Notes: a model not told the origin generated them from the sequence alone. Shown: positions 8,320 to 17,336, counted from the first letter of the stretch. The stretch: DNA of 50,574 bases from Candidatus Obscuribacterales bacterium (GCA_020054205.1 JAGVLS010000006.1:1-50574); one strand, 5' to 3'. Made by a program: numbers and translations.

Positions 8320-8769
8320 ATGCTATATGTTGGTTTTATCATTACTTTTATGGTTTTGGGGACAATGCTTCCTGCCTTTGCGCAAAGCAATGATGCTAGT
8401 CCCACTATTAACTATCAAAGACAATCTAATAAATTTTCCAAACCTTATGGCTCTCACTTGAAACCTTTACTGCAAAGAATTCAAGCTAGCCCAGAGCAAG
8501 AAAGACGTATTTCAATGATTGTTGAGTCTTATCGTTCAAAAATTGAGCCATTAAGACAATCTTACAAGGACAAAAACCAAGATTTCTTGAAGTCTGTATT
8601 AAGTGGCATGTCACCTGAAATTGTGATGAGCAAACAAATTGAATTAGGTCATTTATATTGCGATATTAGTTCTCAATATTGTTTATTGGGTTTAGAAGTT
8701 CGTCGTATATTAAATCCAGAACAAATTATCAAATATGAGCAGTACAAAAGAGAACAAGACTGGAAATAA
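8320..8769 (+). CDS. Spy/CpxP-like (LTXXQ-type) secreted helical protein
   Basis: The 149-residue product has a signal peptide ending LPAFAQ (about residue 22), then all-helical sequence built like Spy/CpxP proteins: a proline-rich lead-in, SPEQERRISMIVESYR, SKIEPLRQSYKDK and a closing ILNPEQIIKYEQYK that parallels the LTPEQ repeats of the family. Such proteins are periplasmic chaperones or metal-stress sensors that form a cradle dimer. No canonical ribosome site stands before the ATG. It is convergent with the SAM-hydrolase-like gene (one base apart) and divergent from the PBP gene. Family assignment rests on pattern, not on identity. Confidence 0.55.
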   Translation: MLYVGFIITFMVLGTMLPAFAQSNDASPTINYQRQSNKFSKPYGSHLKPLLQRIQASPEQERRISMIVESYRSKIEPLRQSYKDKNQDFLKSVLSGMSPEIVMSKQIELGHLYCDISSQYCLLGLEVRRILNPEQIIKYEQYKREQDWK

Positions 8770-9576
8770 TTATTTGGAAATTTCAATTTCAATTTTGCTG
8801 CCAACACTTGGATGATTGAATTCTAAATAAGCTGATCCACCTCTTTGAAAAAATTCCCAAAATCGTTTTTTGTGTCCCGAGCTACCTGGTGCAAAAGCCA
8901 AGTCGCCTTCTGAAACGTTAAAAGTACCAGTAGCAACAGTAGCTGTTCTTATTATATTATTGATTTTGACCTTAATTCTATCGCCTGACTTTAAAGAGTC
9001 AGTAAATTTGTCCCCTTCTCTATATGTAGTTTTTAAATTACCAAATGAATCAATATAAGCAATTGTTTCGTTTGGTATTTTGGGAATTATTTCACCTGGA
9101 GATAAGGAATGTAACTTAAATGAGTAATCCTTATTGACGACTTTTGCGACTATATCTGGAAAATAATCGCGAGATCTAAACTGTGATCCATCATCCTTAA
9201 CATCTACAGACCATAATTCTTTAATTTCATCGCGTACAAATGACAGTGAATAACCACTATTTACTGCAATTGCTTCTGTGTTATTTTTTAAAACAAGATA
9301 AAGGAGTCCTTCCCCTTCATTATTTGCTCTTGGATCTTTTCGATCCTTGCGAGGAGCACAATTAGCAAATAAAAGTAAATTATTTGGTTTTGAATCATTA
9401 TTTGCCAAACCTAATTGAGCCAAAGTAAAACCAGTGGCAATGGTGTCAAATGAACCGACACTAGTAATATGAATATGAGCATTTGTTGGCAATTTGGCTG
9501 ATAAAGAAGAACAAATTTCAGCCCAAGCTAAATCTCCAGGGGCATAGTCGCATATTAAATGGATAAAGGATGACAT
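8770..9576 (-). CDS. Divergent SAM hydrolase/fluorinase-fold (DUF62) protein
   Basis: The 268-residue C-terminal half looks like the beta-barrel of the SAM hydroxide adenosyltransferase family: IAYIDSFGNLKTTYREG near residue 170, then VKINNIIRTATVATGTF and a closing APGSSGHKKRFWEFFQRGGSAYLEF, where family members have a GSSG-type strand that closes the adenosine pocket. The N-terminal half starts with LICDYAPGDLAW rather than the usual TDFG and lacks a clear VDPGVG motif, where the family's catalytic Asp-Arg-His set is expected. It may be a diverged or inactive member. Known members split SAM to adenosine and methionine. Confidence 0.5.
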   Translation of the reverse strand: MSSFIHLICDYAPGDLAWAEICSSLSAKLPTNAHIHITSVGSFDTIATGFTLAQLGLANNDSKPNNLLLFANCAPRKDRKDPRANNEGEGLLYLVLKNNTEAIAVNSGYSLSFVRDEIKELWSVDVKDDGSQFRSRDYFPDIVAKVVNKDYSFKLHSLSPGEIIPKIPNETIAYIDSFGNLKTTYREGDKFTDSLKSGDRIKVKINNIIRTATVATGTFNVSEGDLAFAPGSSGHKKRFWEFFQRGGSAYLEFNHPSVGSKIEIEISK

Positions 9577-9753
9577 ATATATTTTATTCCTAGTAAATTT
9601 TACTGCTAGTATACAAAAGATGTATTAGTTTTGTGCCACCGAATTTTAGTTCTTCTAACGAATTAATTCTTAATTAGTAGAGATTGGCAATAATTGTTAC
9701 AAGTGTTCGATAAGAATGCTTTGACCAACAACTGCAAATTTAATTGGTTTTGT

Positions 9754-9775
9754 GTGATACCAAATATGGTATCAC
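9754..9775. repeat. 9-bp perfect palindrome, 4-base centre
   Basis: Gtgatacca (9754-9762) and tggtatcac (9767-9775) form a perfect inverted repeat around aata. It is either a dimeric-regulator site between the divergent genes or a small hairpin. The same 9-mer tggtatcac occurs again at 46251-46259 in another upstream region. Confidence 0.5.
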
Positions 9776-9933
9776 TTGTATTGGGTTTGTATTTCTACCT
9801 GTAGCCAATAATCAATATGCTAGAAAACAAGCATCACACGTTAGGGTGATTATGTTTTGCAGTTTTATACTCTAAAGTGTCTGCTGCTCAAACCCGCAGC
9901 AAAAGCCAAATTGTGCGATAAATAATTGTGCAT

Positions 9934-9985
9934 GTCCGAAGTTGGTAACATATTTGATACAGGCTGGTTTAGTGATTCTTCGGAC
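9934..9985 (+). repeat. Hairpin with 8-bp GC-rich stem
   Basis: Gtccgaag (9934-9941) pairs perfectly with cttcggac (9978-9985) across a 36-base loop, with gcat/atgc complementarity just outside. It lies 75 bases upstream of the LRV gene and may be part of its leader or a small RNA. Confidence 0.4.
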
Positions 9986-10060
9986 TGGGTATGCATTTTA
10001 ATAAGGTTGAATTTGGTGAATTTTGTATTGGCAGAAGCTAAAAAGACATAGAGGATTTTT

Positions 10061-10750
10061 GTGATACCTATGGCAATATCTCACAATTATATAAAAGCAG
10101 GGAATGACAATTTATCAGCAGCAGAGTCATTTCTGCTTGCAAAGGACGATAGCCCCCATGTACGTAGACGTTTAGCTGAGAATCCTCTTACACCAATGGA
10201 GGTGTTAATTAGGTTAGCTGATGATGCCGATCAAGAGGTGAGAATTGCTGTTGGCTGTAATGCTGCTACTCCCACTCACGTATTGGAAAAACTAGCAAAT
10301 GATGATAGCATTCATGTGCGCTTTGGCTTAGCCGGGGATCCTAATTTACTACCTTCTGTGTTGAATGTATTAGCTCAGGATGACAATCCATACGTAATGC
10401 ATCAAGCATTAAAAACTTTAGAGGGCATCGCTTTGGAGAATATGCTCCAAGAAGCAGGTTTTGTGCAAGAACCAGGCGAAACAGAAAGATTAGGAGAATT
10501 GCTAGTAGCTGCTGGCTTAATAGATCATAAGCAGCTAGATCATTTTTTGCTTATTGCTAGAAAAACCGAGCGTCCACTTGGACGTGTTCTTGTTCAATCT
10601 AAAATATTACCCAGGGCTACCATTGTAGCCGCCTTAAACTGCCAACTAATGATTCGTCGAAATCGTGTGCCAGTGCAGAACGCAATTGAAGAATTAAAAG
10701 AAACAGCTAAACGTACAATGCCGCGTTGTTCGCTTGGGGCAAACGATTAA
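10061..10750 (+). CDS. LRV-repeat protein with C-terminal MshEN/GspE-N-like domain
   Basis: Residues 28-125 are four 24-residue helical units with the pattern VRxxLAxNPxTPxxxLxxLAxD, matching leucine-rich-repeat-variant (LRV)/HEAT-like repeats that bind proteins. Residues 145-205 (ELLVAAGLIDHKQLDHFL, then PLGRVLVQSKILPRATIV) have the helix-turn pattern of the MshEN/GspE N-terminal module, which in known ATPases binds c-di-GMP or contacts the pilus machine. No ATPase domain is present. The start is GTG 10061, six bases after GAGG. It is cytoplasmic by sequence. An adaptor between a signalling or motility machine and another protein is a fair inference; the two partners are unknown. Confidence 0.65.
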   Translation: MIPMAISHNYIKAGNDNLSAAESFLLAKDDSPHVRRRLAENPLTPMEVLIRLADDADQEVRIAVGCNAATPTHVLEKLANDDSIHVRFGLAGDPNLLPSVLNVLAQDDNPYVMHQALKTLEGIALENMLQEAGFVQEPGETERLGELLVAAGLIDHKQLDHFLLIARKTERPLGRVLVQSKILPRATIVAALNCQLMIRRNRVPVQNAIEELKETAKRTMPRCSLGAND

Positions 10751-10770
10751 ACGCTAATGCAGAAGATAAG

Positions 10771-11901
10771 CTATTGATTCTCAGCAATATTTTGTTGTTG
10801 TTGTGCAAACTTTAATTGCTCTTGAATTTTGCGATCACTAGGATTTAAGGCAGCAGCTTTTTTATAGGCTGCAACTGAACCAGCATAATCTTTAGCATAA
10901 AGTAGTGCGTATCCTAAATTGCCTTGAATTTTGGCATCTAATGGCTTAAGGCGAGTAGCTGTTTTGTAGTGAACAATAGCTTGAGGTAATTTGTCCATGC
11001 GCCATAACATTGTTCCATAATCAGAATGTATATCTGCGTTGTTTGGGTTTAATTTTAGAATTTGCTCGTATTCTACTGCCGCTAAATCTGAATTGGATTG
11101 CATTAAGTATATGTTTAACAAGTTTTTGTGCACTTGCTCTAAGTTTTTTCCAGCACCGGCAGCTTTCTTTAATACTGGAATAGCCTTGTCATAATCTTTA
11201 TTTTCAAACAAAGATTTGCCATAATCAGCATAAAATTCTTTTTGTCTGGTAGGTACATTTAAAATTAGTTTTTCCAAGGTATTAGCTGCTTGTGCCCAAT
11301 CGCCAGCTTTCATGCTTGCTCGATAAAAATCAATAGCATAATCGTACGAATCTGGACTAAGGCGAACAGCTTCAATAAAATGTCTTTTGGCTAAACTATA
11401 TTGTCCATTTTTTGTAAATTCCCTTGCCAGGGTAATATGTCTGGTTGTAGTTATTGAACCAGTTTCGCCAATATTATCTTTCCAACCAGGTTGTTTAGTA
11501 GCAGGTGAAGTGACAGCAGGTATTGGTATTATAGGAACAGCTGGCTCTACTTTTGGAACATGAATAGGGGTTGGCTCTATTGGTACAGCTGCATAGGGAA
11601 GTTCTCGCTTTGTAGTAAAACTTGCATAATAGCCTTCTTCGTGTGGCTTCTTTTCTTTGTTATTTGCTTCGGCTTGTTCAGTTTCTTGTGGTTCCATAAA
11701 GCTGTTGTAATAGCCACTTTCTGTTTTTTTGCGTTTTTTGGATTTTTGTGAAGTCTCTTCTTTGGATTTATTGGCAGAATTATTAGTGTCTGTTTTTCCC
11801 TTTTCTTGAGCATAAGAAAAAGGGCTTGCAATTAGCAGACTCAATGCAATTGATAGAGCTAACTTTGAATGTGTTTTATTACTAAAAATCATCTTTTTCA
11901 T
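10771..11901 (-). CDS. Secreted TPR protein with Lys/Glu-rich linker
   Basis: A signal peptide (1-31, ending SYA) is followed by about 120 disordered residues rich in Lys, Glu and Pro that contain two copies of GYYxSF (in ESGYYNSF and EEGYYASF), then five to six TPR units from about residue 155 to 370, such as AKRHFIEAVRLSPDSYDY and AVAAYKKAAALNPSDRKI. It is probably a periplasmic or surface scaffold. The GYYxSF pair could be a binding or modification site, but I know of no such family. It is convergent with the LRV gene and divergent from the small acidic secreted protein. Confidence 0.75.
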   Translation of the reverse strand: MKKMIFSNKTHSKLALSIALSLLIASPFSYAQEKGKTDTNNSANKSKEETSQKSKKRKKTESGYYNSFMEPQETEQAEANNKEKKPHEEGYYASFTTKRELPYAAVPIEPTPIHVPKVEPAVPIIPIPAVTSPATKQPGWKDNIGETGSITTTRHITLAREFTKNGQYSLAKRHFIEAVRLSPDSYDYAIDFYRASMKAGDWAQAANTLEKLILNVPTRQKEFYADYGKSLFENKDYDKAIPVLKKAAGAGKNLEQVHKNLLNIYLMQSNSDLAAVEYEQILKLNPNNADIHSDYGTMLWRMDKLPQAIVHYKTATRLKPLDAKIQGNLGYALLYAKDYAGSVAAYKKAAALNPSDRKIQEQLKFAQQQQNIAENQ

Positions 11902-12078
11902 CCTAATCTTACTTACTAACTAATATCATACGATCTTTTGTTGGCAATAAGGATATTTGGGTGTTAGGACTTACTTATAGACTTGATTAATTTACAAGCT
12001 TAAGTTTGTCTACAAACACTTGTCAATTAGATACCATGTAGTTGCAAATTCAATTCCCGATAATCAAAGAGAAATATC

Positions 12079-12441
12079 ATGAAAATTCAAATATTGGCTA
12101 TTATTGTTACCATTTTAATTTCTAGCCAAGCAGCTATGGCGGATGACGATAAAGAAATAACAATTCCTGTAAACGGGGCTGATGTTGGTGATTTTCTTGG
12201 ATCAGGACCGGTTATTGACGAGGTAGCAATGGATAAAGCTGCAAAAAAAGAACAAAAATATGCTGACTTAGATCCAAAAAAAAATGTATCAAAATCAAGC
12301 GCAAGTGATACTAAACAACAACATAATGAAATCAAAAAAATAGGCTCAGAATTTGTAAAAACAATTGAAAAAGCAACCGATGAAATAGGTTTTCCTGTCG
12401 GTCCTGATAATGATGACGGGCTTGATAAAGACAGCTTTTAA
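12079..12441 (+). CDS. Small acidic secreted protein, unknown
   Basis: Not recognised. A 120-residue product with a signal peptide ending AAMA (residue 21) and a mature chain that is Asp/Glu/Lys-rich, with two predicted helices and an acidic tail ending in DNDDGLDKDSF that could bind calcium loosely. An AAAGAGA site precedes the ATG. A weak hairpin (tgaact 12455-12460 with agttca 12469-12474) follows the stop. It sits between two minus-strand-TPR and plus-strand-Sel1 secreted protein genes. Confidence 0.6.
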   Translation: MKIQILAIIVTILISSQAAMADDDKEITIPVNGADVGDFLGSGPVIDEVAMDKAAKKEQKYADLDPKKNVSKSSASDTKQQHNEIKKIGSEFVKTIEKATDEIGFPVGPDNDDGLDKDSF

Positions 12442-12569
12442 TTATTACTTTTGGTGAACTTATCTTTTAGTTCAAGTTTTAGGTGGCATATAAAAGGGGA
12501 ACAATCTTTCATGTGTGACTTGAAAAGCATACACTGACTGTAATAGCGCTAAACTAGGAACTAAAAGTT

Positions 12570-13391
12570 ATGAAAACACTATTTGCCAAAAAAGTGGTAT
12601 TTGCTCTTGCCATTAGTGGAATTGTATTTGTTAATGACGGACTGGCAGCCAACGAAACGGCAGTAGAAAGTATTACAGACAAATCATTCCATAATGAAAA
12701 CATTAAAGAAATACCAGAAGCTAAATTTACTTTAGACAGCATTGAGTCAATAGATAAATGTATAAGTGCTGCTGAAGCAGGCAATGTCAATGCACAATTA
12801 AAATTAGGTCTTAACTATGGCAAATTAGAAGAACGCTCGACAGTTTTAGATTATACTGAAGCAGCAAAATGGTTGAAAAAAGCTGCTAAACAAAAAAATC
12901 CAGTTGCACTTTTTCAACTTGGTTTTTTATATCAAAAAGGTTTTGGTGTAAATAAAGATGAGGTTGCAGCAGCAAAATTATACAGAGCAGCAGCCGATCT
13001 TGGGTTGGCTGATGCAAAATGTGCTTTAGCTACTTGTTATATGTACAGTATTGGTGTACCACAAAATTATAAACAAGCGATACTTTGGTATACAGACGCT
13101 GCAAAACAAGGACATAAGCTAGCTCAATACAAACTAGGTTTGATTTACATGACTGGTAATAATGCGCTGGCATGTGATCAAATAATGGCTTATATGCTGC
13201 TTAGCATGGCCAAATCGACAGATGATTGGTTCTCACGCGATGCGGCTGACAAACTTGGTTTTTTGAGCACACATATGCGTATGGCTCAAATTGCAGAAGC
13301 AGAACGTAAAGGTACTAATCCAAGTGCAGCTTTATCTGATGCGTTATCTGATCAAATAGGGCAAATAGCCCCAGCTGATCATGTATTGTAA
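12570..13391 (+). CDS. Secreted Sel1-like repeat protein
   Basis: A signal peptide (ending LAA near residue 27) precedes four Sel1-like repeats over residues 66-200: AQLKLGLNYGKLEE, AKWLKKAAKQKNPVALFQLG, AKLYRAAADLGLADAKCALA and ILWYTDAAKQGHKLAQYKLG. These are 36-residue TPR relatives with the A-x-x-x-LG-x-x-Y pattern. Sel1 proteins work as adaptors in the cell envelope and in host contact. No other domain is visible in its 273 residues, and the partner is unknown. Confidence 0.8.
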   Translation: MKTLFAKKVVFALAISGIVFVNDGLAANETAVESITDKSFHNENIKEIPEAKFTLDSIESIDKCISAAEAGNVNAQLKLGLNYGKLEERSTVLDYTEAAKWLKKAAKQKNPVALFQLGFLYQKGFGVNKDEVAAAKLYRAAADLGLADAKCALATCYMYSIGVPQNYKQAILWYTDAAKQGHKLAQYKLGLIYMTGNNALACDQIMAYMLLSMAKSTDDWFSRDAADKLGFLSTHMRMAQIAEAERKGTNPSAALSDALSDQIGQIAPADHVL

Positions 13392-13413
13392 AACCACTTT
13401 CAACTTGTTTGTG

Positions 13414-14310
13414 CTAATTGTCAACTTTAATACCTAATTCTATTTTCGTACCTTTACCAGGTCTGGAATTAATAGCTATTTCTGTTGGGTAAATTGATTT
13501 AATTAACTCAGCTCGCTCTAGGATACTTTTAATTCCTGAGCCGTATTTATCATACTGTGGTGAAAGAACTGAATTTGTCACAAATCCTTTTCCATTGTCT
13601 GAAATAGTAATTGAAAGCCAAGGACTGTTATAGTTTGTTCGGATGGTTATTGAAGTGGCATTGGCATGCTTTTCAATGTTGTTTAAACATTCTTGAATAA
13701 TTCTAAAAATATGTAATTGGACAGAAGCATCTAGTTCTGGAATATCAATTTCACATGTATGTACACAATCAATATTGCTACGTTGAGAAATTCTTTCTAA
13801 AAGATCTTCTACTACAGTTTGTAAACCCCAATCTGTCAAATCTCTTGGTGACAAATCATGACATATCTCACGCAAACGATGGCTAATTTTGTCTAACTCT
13901 TCAGAAGTTTCTTTTGAAGAAAGTGTCGTACCTCCTGATAATGAACGTTTTACAGCTAATATGTCTCCTATGACAGCGTCATGTATGTCTCTTGCTATTC
14001 TGCGTTGAATTTCTTCTTGTTGTCCAACAATCTTGTAAGCAAGATTTTCTTTTTCGTATATTATTTGACTAATATAATTTTCCAATTCTTTTAAACGTAA
14101 AACTCCCATACCAAGTGCAATCAAAACACTGATGCCAATTCCAAATGGCAGTCCAGACCAAAAGCCAGGTCCTACTAGATAGGCAAGAACTAGACAAGTG
14201 ATAGTAAAAAAGGCTAAGCCCAAAGTCAAAGGACGTACAAATTGAGCGCTCTTTCGTTTCGATTGGCTATTTAACTGGGCTTGAATATGTTTGATTTCGT
14301 TTTCGTTCAT
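13414..14310 (-). CDS. NarL/DesK-type membrane sensor histidine kinase
   Basis: The kinase has two TM helices (about 27-46 and 52-71) with hardly any loop outside the membrane, a coiled coil (75-105), a HisKA_3 dimerisation domain with phospho-acceptor H110 in RRIARDIHDAVIGD, and an HATPase_c domain with N-box N211 (QECLNNIEKHANA), DNGKGF (238-243) and GSGIKSI. At 298 residues and with no sensor domain it resembles LiaS/DesK-like kinases that sense the membrane itself. No response regulator is nearby, so the partner is elsewhere. Its start is 17 bases after the stop of the TPR/TM protein gene on the same strand, suggesting an operon. Confidence 0.88.
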   Translation of the reverse strand: MNENEIKHIQAQLNSQSKRKSAQFVRPLTLGLAFFTITCLVLAYLVGPGFWSGLPFGIGISVLIALGMGVLRLKELENYISQIIYEKENLAYKIVGQQEEIQRRIARDIHDAVIGDILAVKRSLSGGTTLSSKETSEELDKISHRLREICHDLSPRDLTDWGLQTVVEDLLERISQRSNIDCVHTCEIDIPELDASVQLHIFRIIQECLNNIEKHANATSITIRTNYNSPWLSITISDNGKGFVTNSVLSPQYDKYGSGIKSILERAELIKSIYPTEIAINSRPGKGTKIELGIKVDN

Positions 14311-14327
14311 TTAGCAGCTCTTTGCCA

Positions 14328-15839
14328 TTATGATTTTATATAGGCTTGGTTGACTTGAATAACAAATGCTTTGCTAGGATCACTTCCACGCAATAAAGTA
14401 CCGCTTCTATCTGAGGCACGTATATAAATTGCATCACCTTCAGGGCCAGCTGGAAAGTGATGGATTTCAATTGCCCCAGGAATTTGTCTAGAAGCAGAAT
14501 CCCAATTGCGCAGCTGATTAATAGTGTCTTCTCTTACCGAAAATTCATTTAGTGTCATGGCTAACGGTTGGATAGGTAATAAATCAGTTTTGATTGGACC
14601 TTGCATTTGTCCACTAAATGGATTTTTGTATTGAGGAAATGCTTTAGGATAGACATTATTTTTTTGATAATATTTTTGAGCAAATGTAGCATATTCTCGC
14701 ATTATTGGTACAAGCTTTAGCTCGAGACAATCAGGACCATAATAAGTTTTTCCTTGTGAATTGGTCAGCCTGTCATCTAATTGTGAAAATACAAGTTTCT
14801 TTTTCCCAGAATCATATTTGATGCTAATGGTTTTATCTACAATTGTCCAATTGCCGTTAATCGTATTGCCTCGCATCATTGCGATTGCTTTGCCATTTTC
14901 TTCTACTTTGACCTGTTCGTAATCATCTAATGTCTTGTAAGTAATACTTGGTGGTGCTTTGGGAGTGGTATCAACGTTGGTTTTTTGATGTGAATTGTTT
15001 ATGGAGTTGTTGATTGTTGCAAGGATGCTTTTGCCAGCTTTAGTATTCAATGCAAAAATCATTCCGACAATAAGCAAGGACATAAAGACAGGTACAGCAA
15101 TTAAAAGAATCTTTTTTTGTTTAGCTACTGGCTTTTTTTCTATTGTTTCATCGGCAAGATAATTTCTTAGATTTCTTATTTTTGACTTGCCTGTAAAGTC
15201 AGTTGTTTCCTCATCTATAGCCTTAAGCTCGCTATCTAATTCTGCTGTTTCTACTTTTGCAGAATCATCTTGTTGATTGCTTAAAGCCAATTGCTTAAGA
15301 ATATTATCTTTAAATTCTGAAGTCTGTTTGTTTCTTAAATCTCGAGAACGTTCATCAAGAATTTTTGCTTCATCAAATCTCCCTGTTACGTGTTTCAGCA
15401 TCTTGGAAAAACTTTCTAGAATTGAGGCAGCTAAAAGAGAATGTTTTAACTCTAATTGATCAACTGAAAGTGCTTTTTTATAACTTTGTTCTGCTTCTCT
15501 AAGCATACCTAATTTTTCATAGGTTTTAGCAAGTTTAAAAAGCAGACTAGCTACTTCTGGGTGACTAGCACCTAATGAATTTTCTTTCTGTATCCAGAGC
15601 CTTGTATAAACTGGAATTAGTTCAGAAAACTTATGTTGAGCGTAATATGTTTCCGCCAAACGTGTAAGACAAGCAGTTGTTTCGCCATGTTCTTTGCCAT
15701 AACAATTTTCAACAAGCTCCAGTGCTCGTTTGTATAAATTTTCTGCTTGTGGATAATTTCCTTCGCCAAAGTGTTTTTCCGCATCTTTTAGAGAGCGGTT
15801 AATTTCTTGAAACTCCTTGTCGATATCTTCGATTCTCAT
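14328..15839 (-). CDS. Single-pass membrane protein with cytoplasmic TPR domain
   Basis: The N-terminal 170 residues hold three to four kinesin-light-chain-like TPR units (AENLYKRALELVENC, AEQSYKKALSVDQLE). A charged linker leads to a TM helix at about 245-267 (LLIAVPVFMSLLIVGMIF). The outside domain (280-503) looks beta-rich at first (YKTLDDYEQVKVEENGK, a copy of a small strand-turn unit) and then like a PilE-type globular region (TFAQKYYQKNNVYPKAF, LRNWDSASRQIPGAI, reminiscent of pilin-like folds). It probably links a cytoplasmic partner to the periplasm. Because it is 17 bases upstream of the histidine kinase gene, it may be its sensory partner; that is inference. Confidence 0.7.
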   Translation of the reverse strand: MRIEDIDKEFQEINRSLKDAEKHFGEGNYPQAENLYKRALELVENCYGKEHGETTACLTRLAETYYAQHKFSELIPVYTRLWIQKENSLGASHPEVASLLFKLAKTYEKLGMLREAEQSYKKALSVDQLELKHSLLAASILESFSKMLKHVTGRFDEAKILDERSRDLRNKQTSEFKDNILKQLALSNQQDDSAKVETAELDSELKAIDEETTDFTGKSKIRNLRNYLADETIEKKPVAKQKKILLIAVPVFMSLLIVGMIFALNTKAGKSILATINNSINNSHQKTNVDTTPKAPPSITYKTLDDYEQVKVEENGKAIAMMRGNTINGNWTIVDKTISIKYDSGKKKLVFSQLDDRLTNSQGKTYYGPDCLELKLVPIMREYATFAQKYYQKNNVYPKAFPQYKNPFSGQMQGPIKTDLLPIQPLAMTLNEFSVREDTINQLRNWDSASRQIPGAIEIHHFPAGPEGDAIYIRASDRSGTLLRGSDPSKAFVIQVNQAYIKS

Positions 15840-16022
15840 AGATAGAAAATCTCATCTGTCCATATTTAATATTCTATTACCCGCTATTTAATCATTGTAA
15901 GCAATTGTCTATTGGAAGCTACTATTGAAGGTGACTAGATTTAGCTTAAATTGGGAATAATTAAATCAGCGTTTCTTATAAGCCAAAAAAACAAAATTTA
16001 GGCTGAAATTGATTATTTTAGC

Positions 16023-16052
16023 TTGACATACGGAATTAATGATATTTAATAT
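16023..16052 (+). promoter_or_regulatory. Sigma-70-type promoter
   Basis: A perfect -35 box TTGACA (16023-16028) is followed after 18 bases by TAATAT (16047-16052). It stands about 60 bases upstream of the next gene's ATG, and no other gene lies between. Confidence 0.65.
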
Positions 16053-16109
16053 AAGGAGAGGTTGTAAGAGGCAGATAAAACTATCGTTGGGTTCAGCTGG
16101 AGAAGCATT

Positions 16110-17336
16110 ATGCAGTCGTTCGATTATGAACTGCGTAAGAGTTGTTTAAAATCCTTACTATGTTCGTTATTTTTAAGTCTTATATTTTTTGTTGCAACTA
16201 ACAAAAGTTTAGCTGAAGAATCTCATACTGGCTCAAATTTGATGTTGGTTAGCCCAGGGATTGCAGGGCATACTGCCAATCTAATTGGCGACAAATTAAA
16301 CGAAGCAAAACTATCTAATCAAAATAATTCAATTGATGTTTGGTTGGCTTATGACCAAGCTATAGTGCTTATGGCAGTAGATAGCAATATGTCTGACGAA
16401 AATTTGAAAAAAATGGCCATAATTATTGGGCAGGTTCTATCCAGCAAAGAGCCATCTCAAATCAAGTCAATTACAGCCATATTTTACGATCAAGCTAATC
16501 AAGCAAAATTTAAAAAGATTTCTTTGGATGCTGCTCAATTGAGAGCCATCCAAAATGACACTTGTGACAATATTGTTGTTATGGCTGGCGAAAGAGTAAA
16601 TACAAGCTCTCCTAATCCTTCATATCACAAACAAATTGCCATAACATCGCCAACAATAAAAGAACGCCCAACAGTCACAATTAGCAAAGAGTCGCAGTTT
16701 AGTTATCAAACCGAACGCAGTAAGGTTGTAGCTCGCATACAAGCATTACAAGCAAAGCGGGTAGGCATTCAGCCGTTTTATACAGAACTAGCTAGAATTG
16801 ATGAGTTGTATAAAGAGTCGGACTTGAGTAAAGCATCGGCTAGCATTGCTCGTCTTAATAACATATTGACTGAGCAAGAAAATCAATTGAAAGCATTTCA
16901 ACCAGGTGGCGCACAAGCGAAATTAAAAGGAAATGTGTCTCAAAATGCTAAACCATTTGATATTGTTAACGCGCCTACGCCTACTCAAGATTTACTTGGT
17001 GGCAATCGAGCCATCAGTGATTATAGTGGTACAGATGTTGATCTAGCTAAGCAAGTAATAAAAACCATTATTGCTCGTGAGCTTGGACAAGATTCTCCTC
17101 TTGAAGGTCCGTTTTTATTGGAAAGATTACGCATAGCCAGACGTATGCAAGAACTTGAAAAGTCAGGAATGAAAATAGATGGCTATCGTTATTTCTTAAG
17201 ACAAAAAATTGAAGCTCTAGTAGCCTCTCGTGATGTGAAAAGAATGACTGAGCTGAGAGATAATATAATTTATATGCAACAGCAAATGGGGTTGCCAGAG
17301 CTTAAATCTGGCCATTTGCCTAAGCGAATATTTTAG
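16110..17336 (+). CDS. Secreted helical protein of unknown function
   Basis: Unrecognised. The 408-residue product has a signal-anchor or signal peptide (residues 15-35), an alpha/beta-looking segment (40-165; LMLVSPGIAGHTANLIGDKL, VWLAYDQAIVLMAVD, IKSITAIFYDQ) that recalls DsrE-like folds, and a long helical part (200-275) ending in a charged C-terminal helical domain (310-395). Only the ATG at 16110 has a ribosome site (GGAGA, six bases upstream), and the preceding promoter fits. The weak DsrE resemblance is by eye only. Confidence 0.6.
   Translation: MQSFDYELRKSCLKSLLCSLFLSLIFFVATNKSLAEESHTGSNLMLVSPGIAGHTANLIGDKLNEAKLSNQNNSIDVWLAYDQAIVLMAVDSNMSDENLKKMAIIIGQVLSSKEPSQIKSITAIFYDQANQAKFKKISLDAAQLRAIQNDTCDNIVVMAGERVNTSSPNPSYHKQIAITSPTIKERPTVTISKESQFSYQTERSKVVARIQALQAKRVGIQPFYTELARIDELYKESDLSKASASIARLNNILTEQENQLKAFQPGGAQAKLKGNVSQNAKPFDIVNAPTPTQDLLGGNRAISDYSGTDVDLAKQVIKTIIARELGQDSPLEGPFLLERLRIARRMQELEKSGMKIDGYRYFLRQKIEALVASRDVKRMTELRDNIIYMQQQMGLPELKSGHLPKRIF

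Larger units (their letters stand above)
9577..10060. other. 484-base gene-free region with hairpins
   Basis: I found no credible gene here. It holds a 9-bp perfect palindrome (tggtatcac arms, 9754-9775) and a long hairpin whose base is gtccgaag 9934-9941 with cttcggac 9978-9985. The right end carries the ribosome site of the LRV gene. Promoters for both flanking divergent genes must lie within it. Confidence 0.5.

Noticed and set aside
11560..11831. Frames opposite the Lys/Glu-rich linker of the secreted TPR gene
   Set aside because: Products are artefacts of a low-complexity linker read in other frames.
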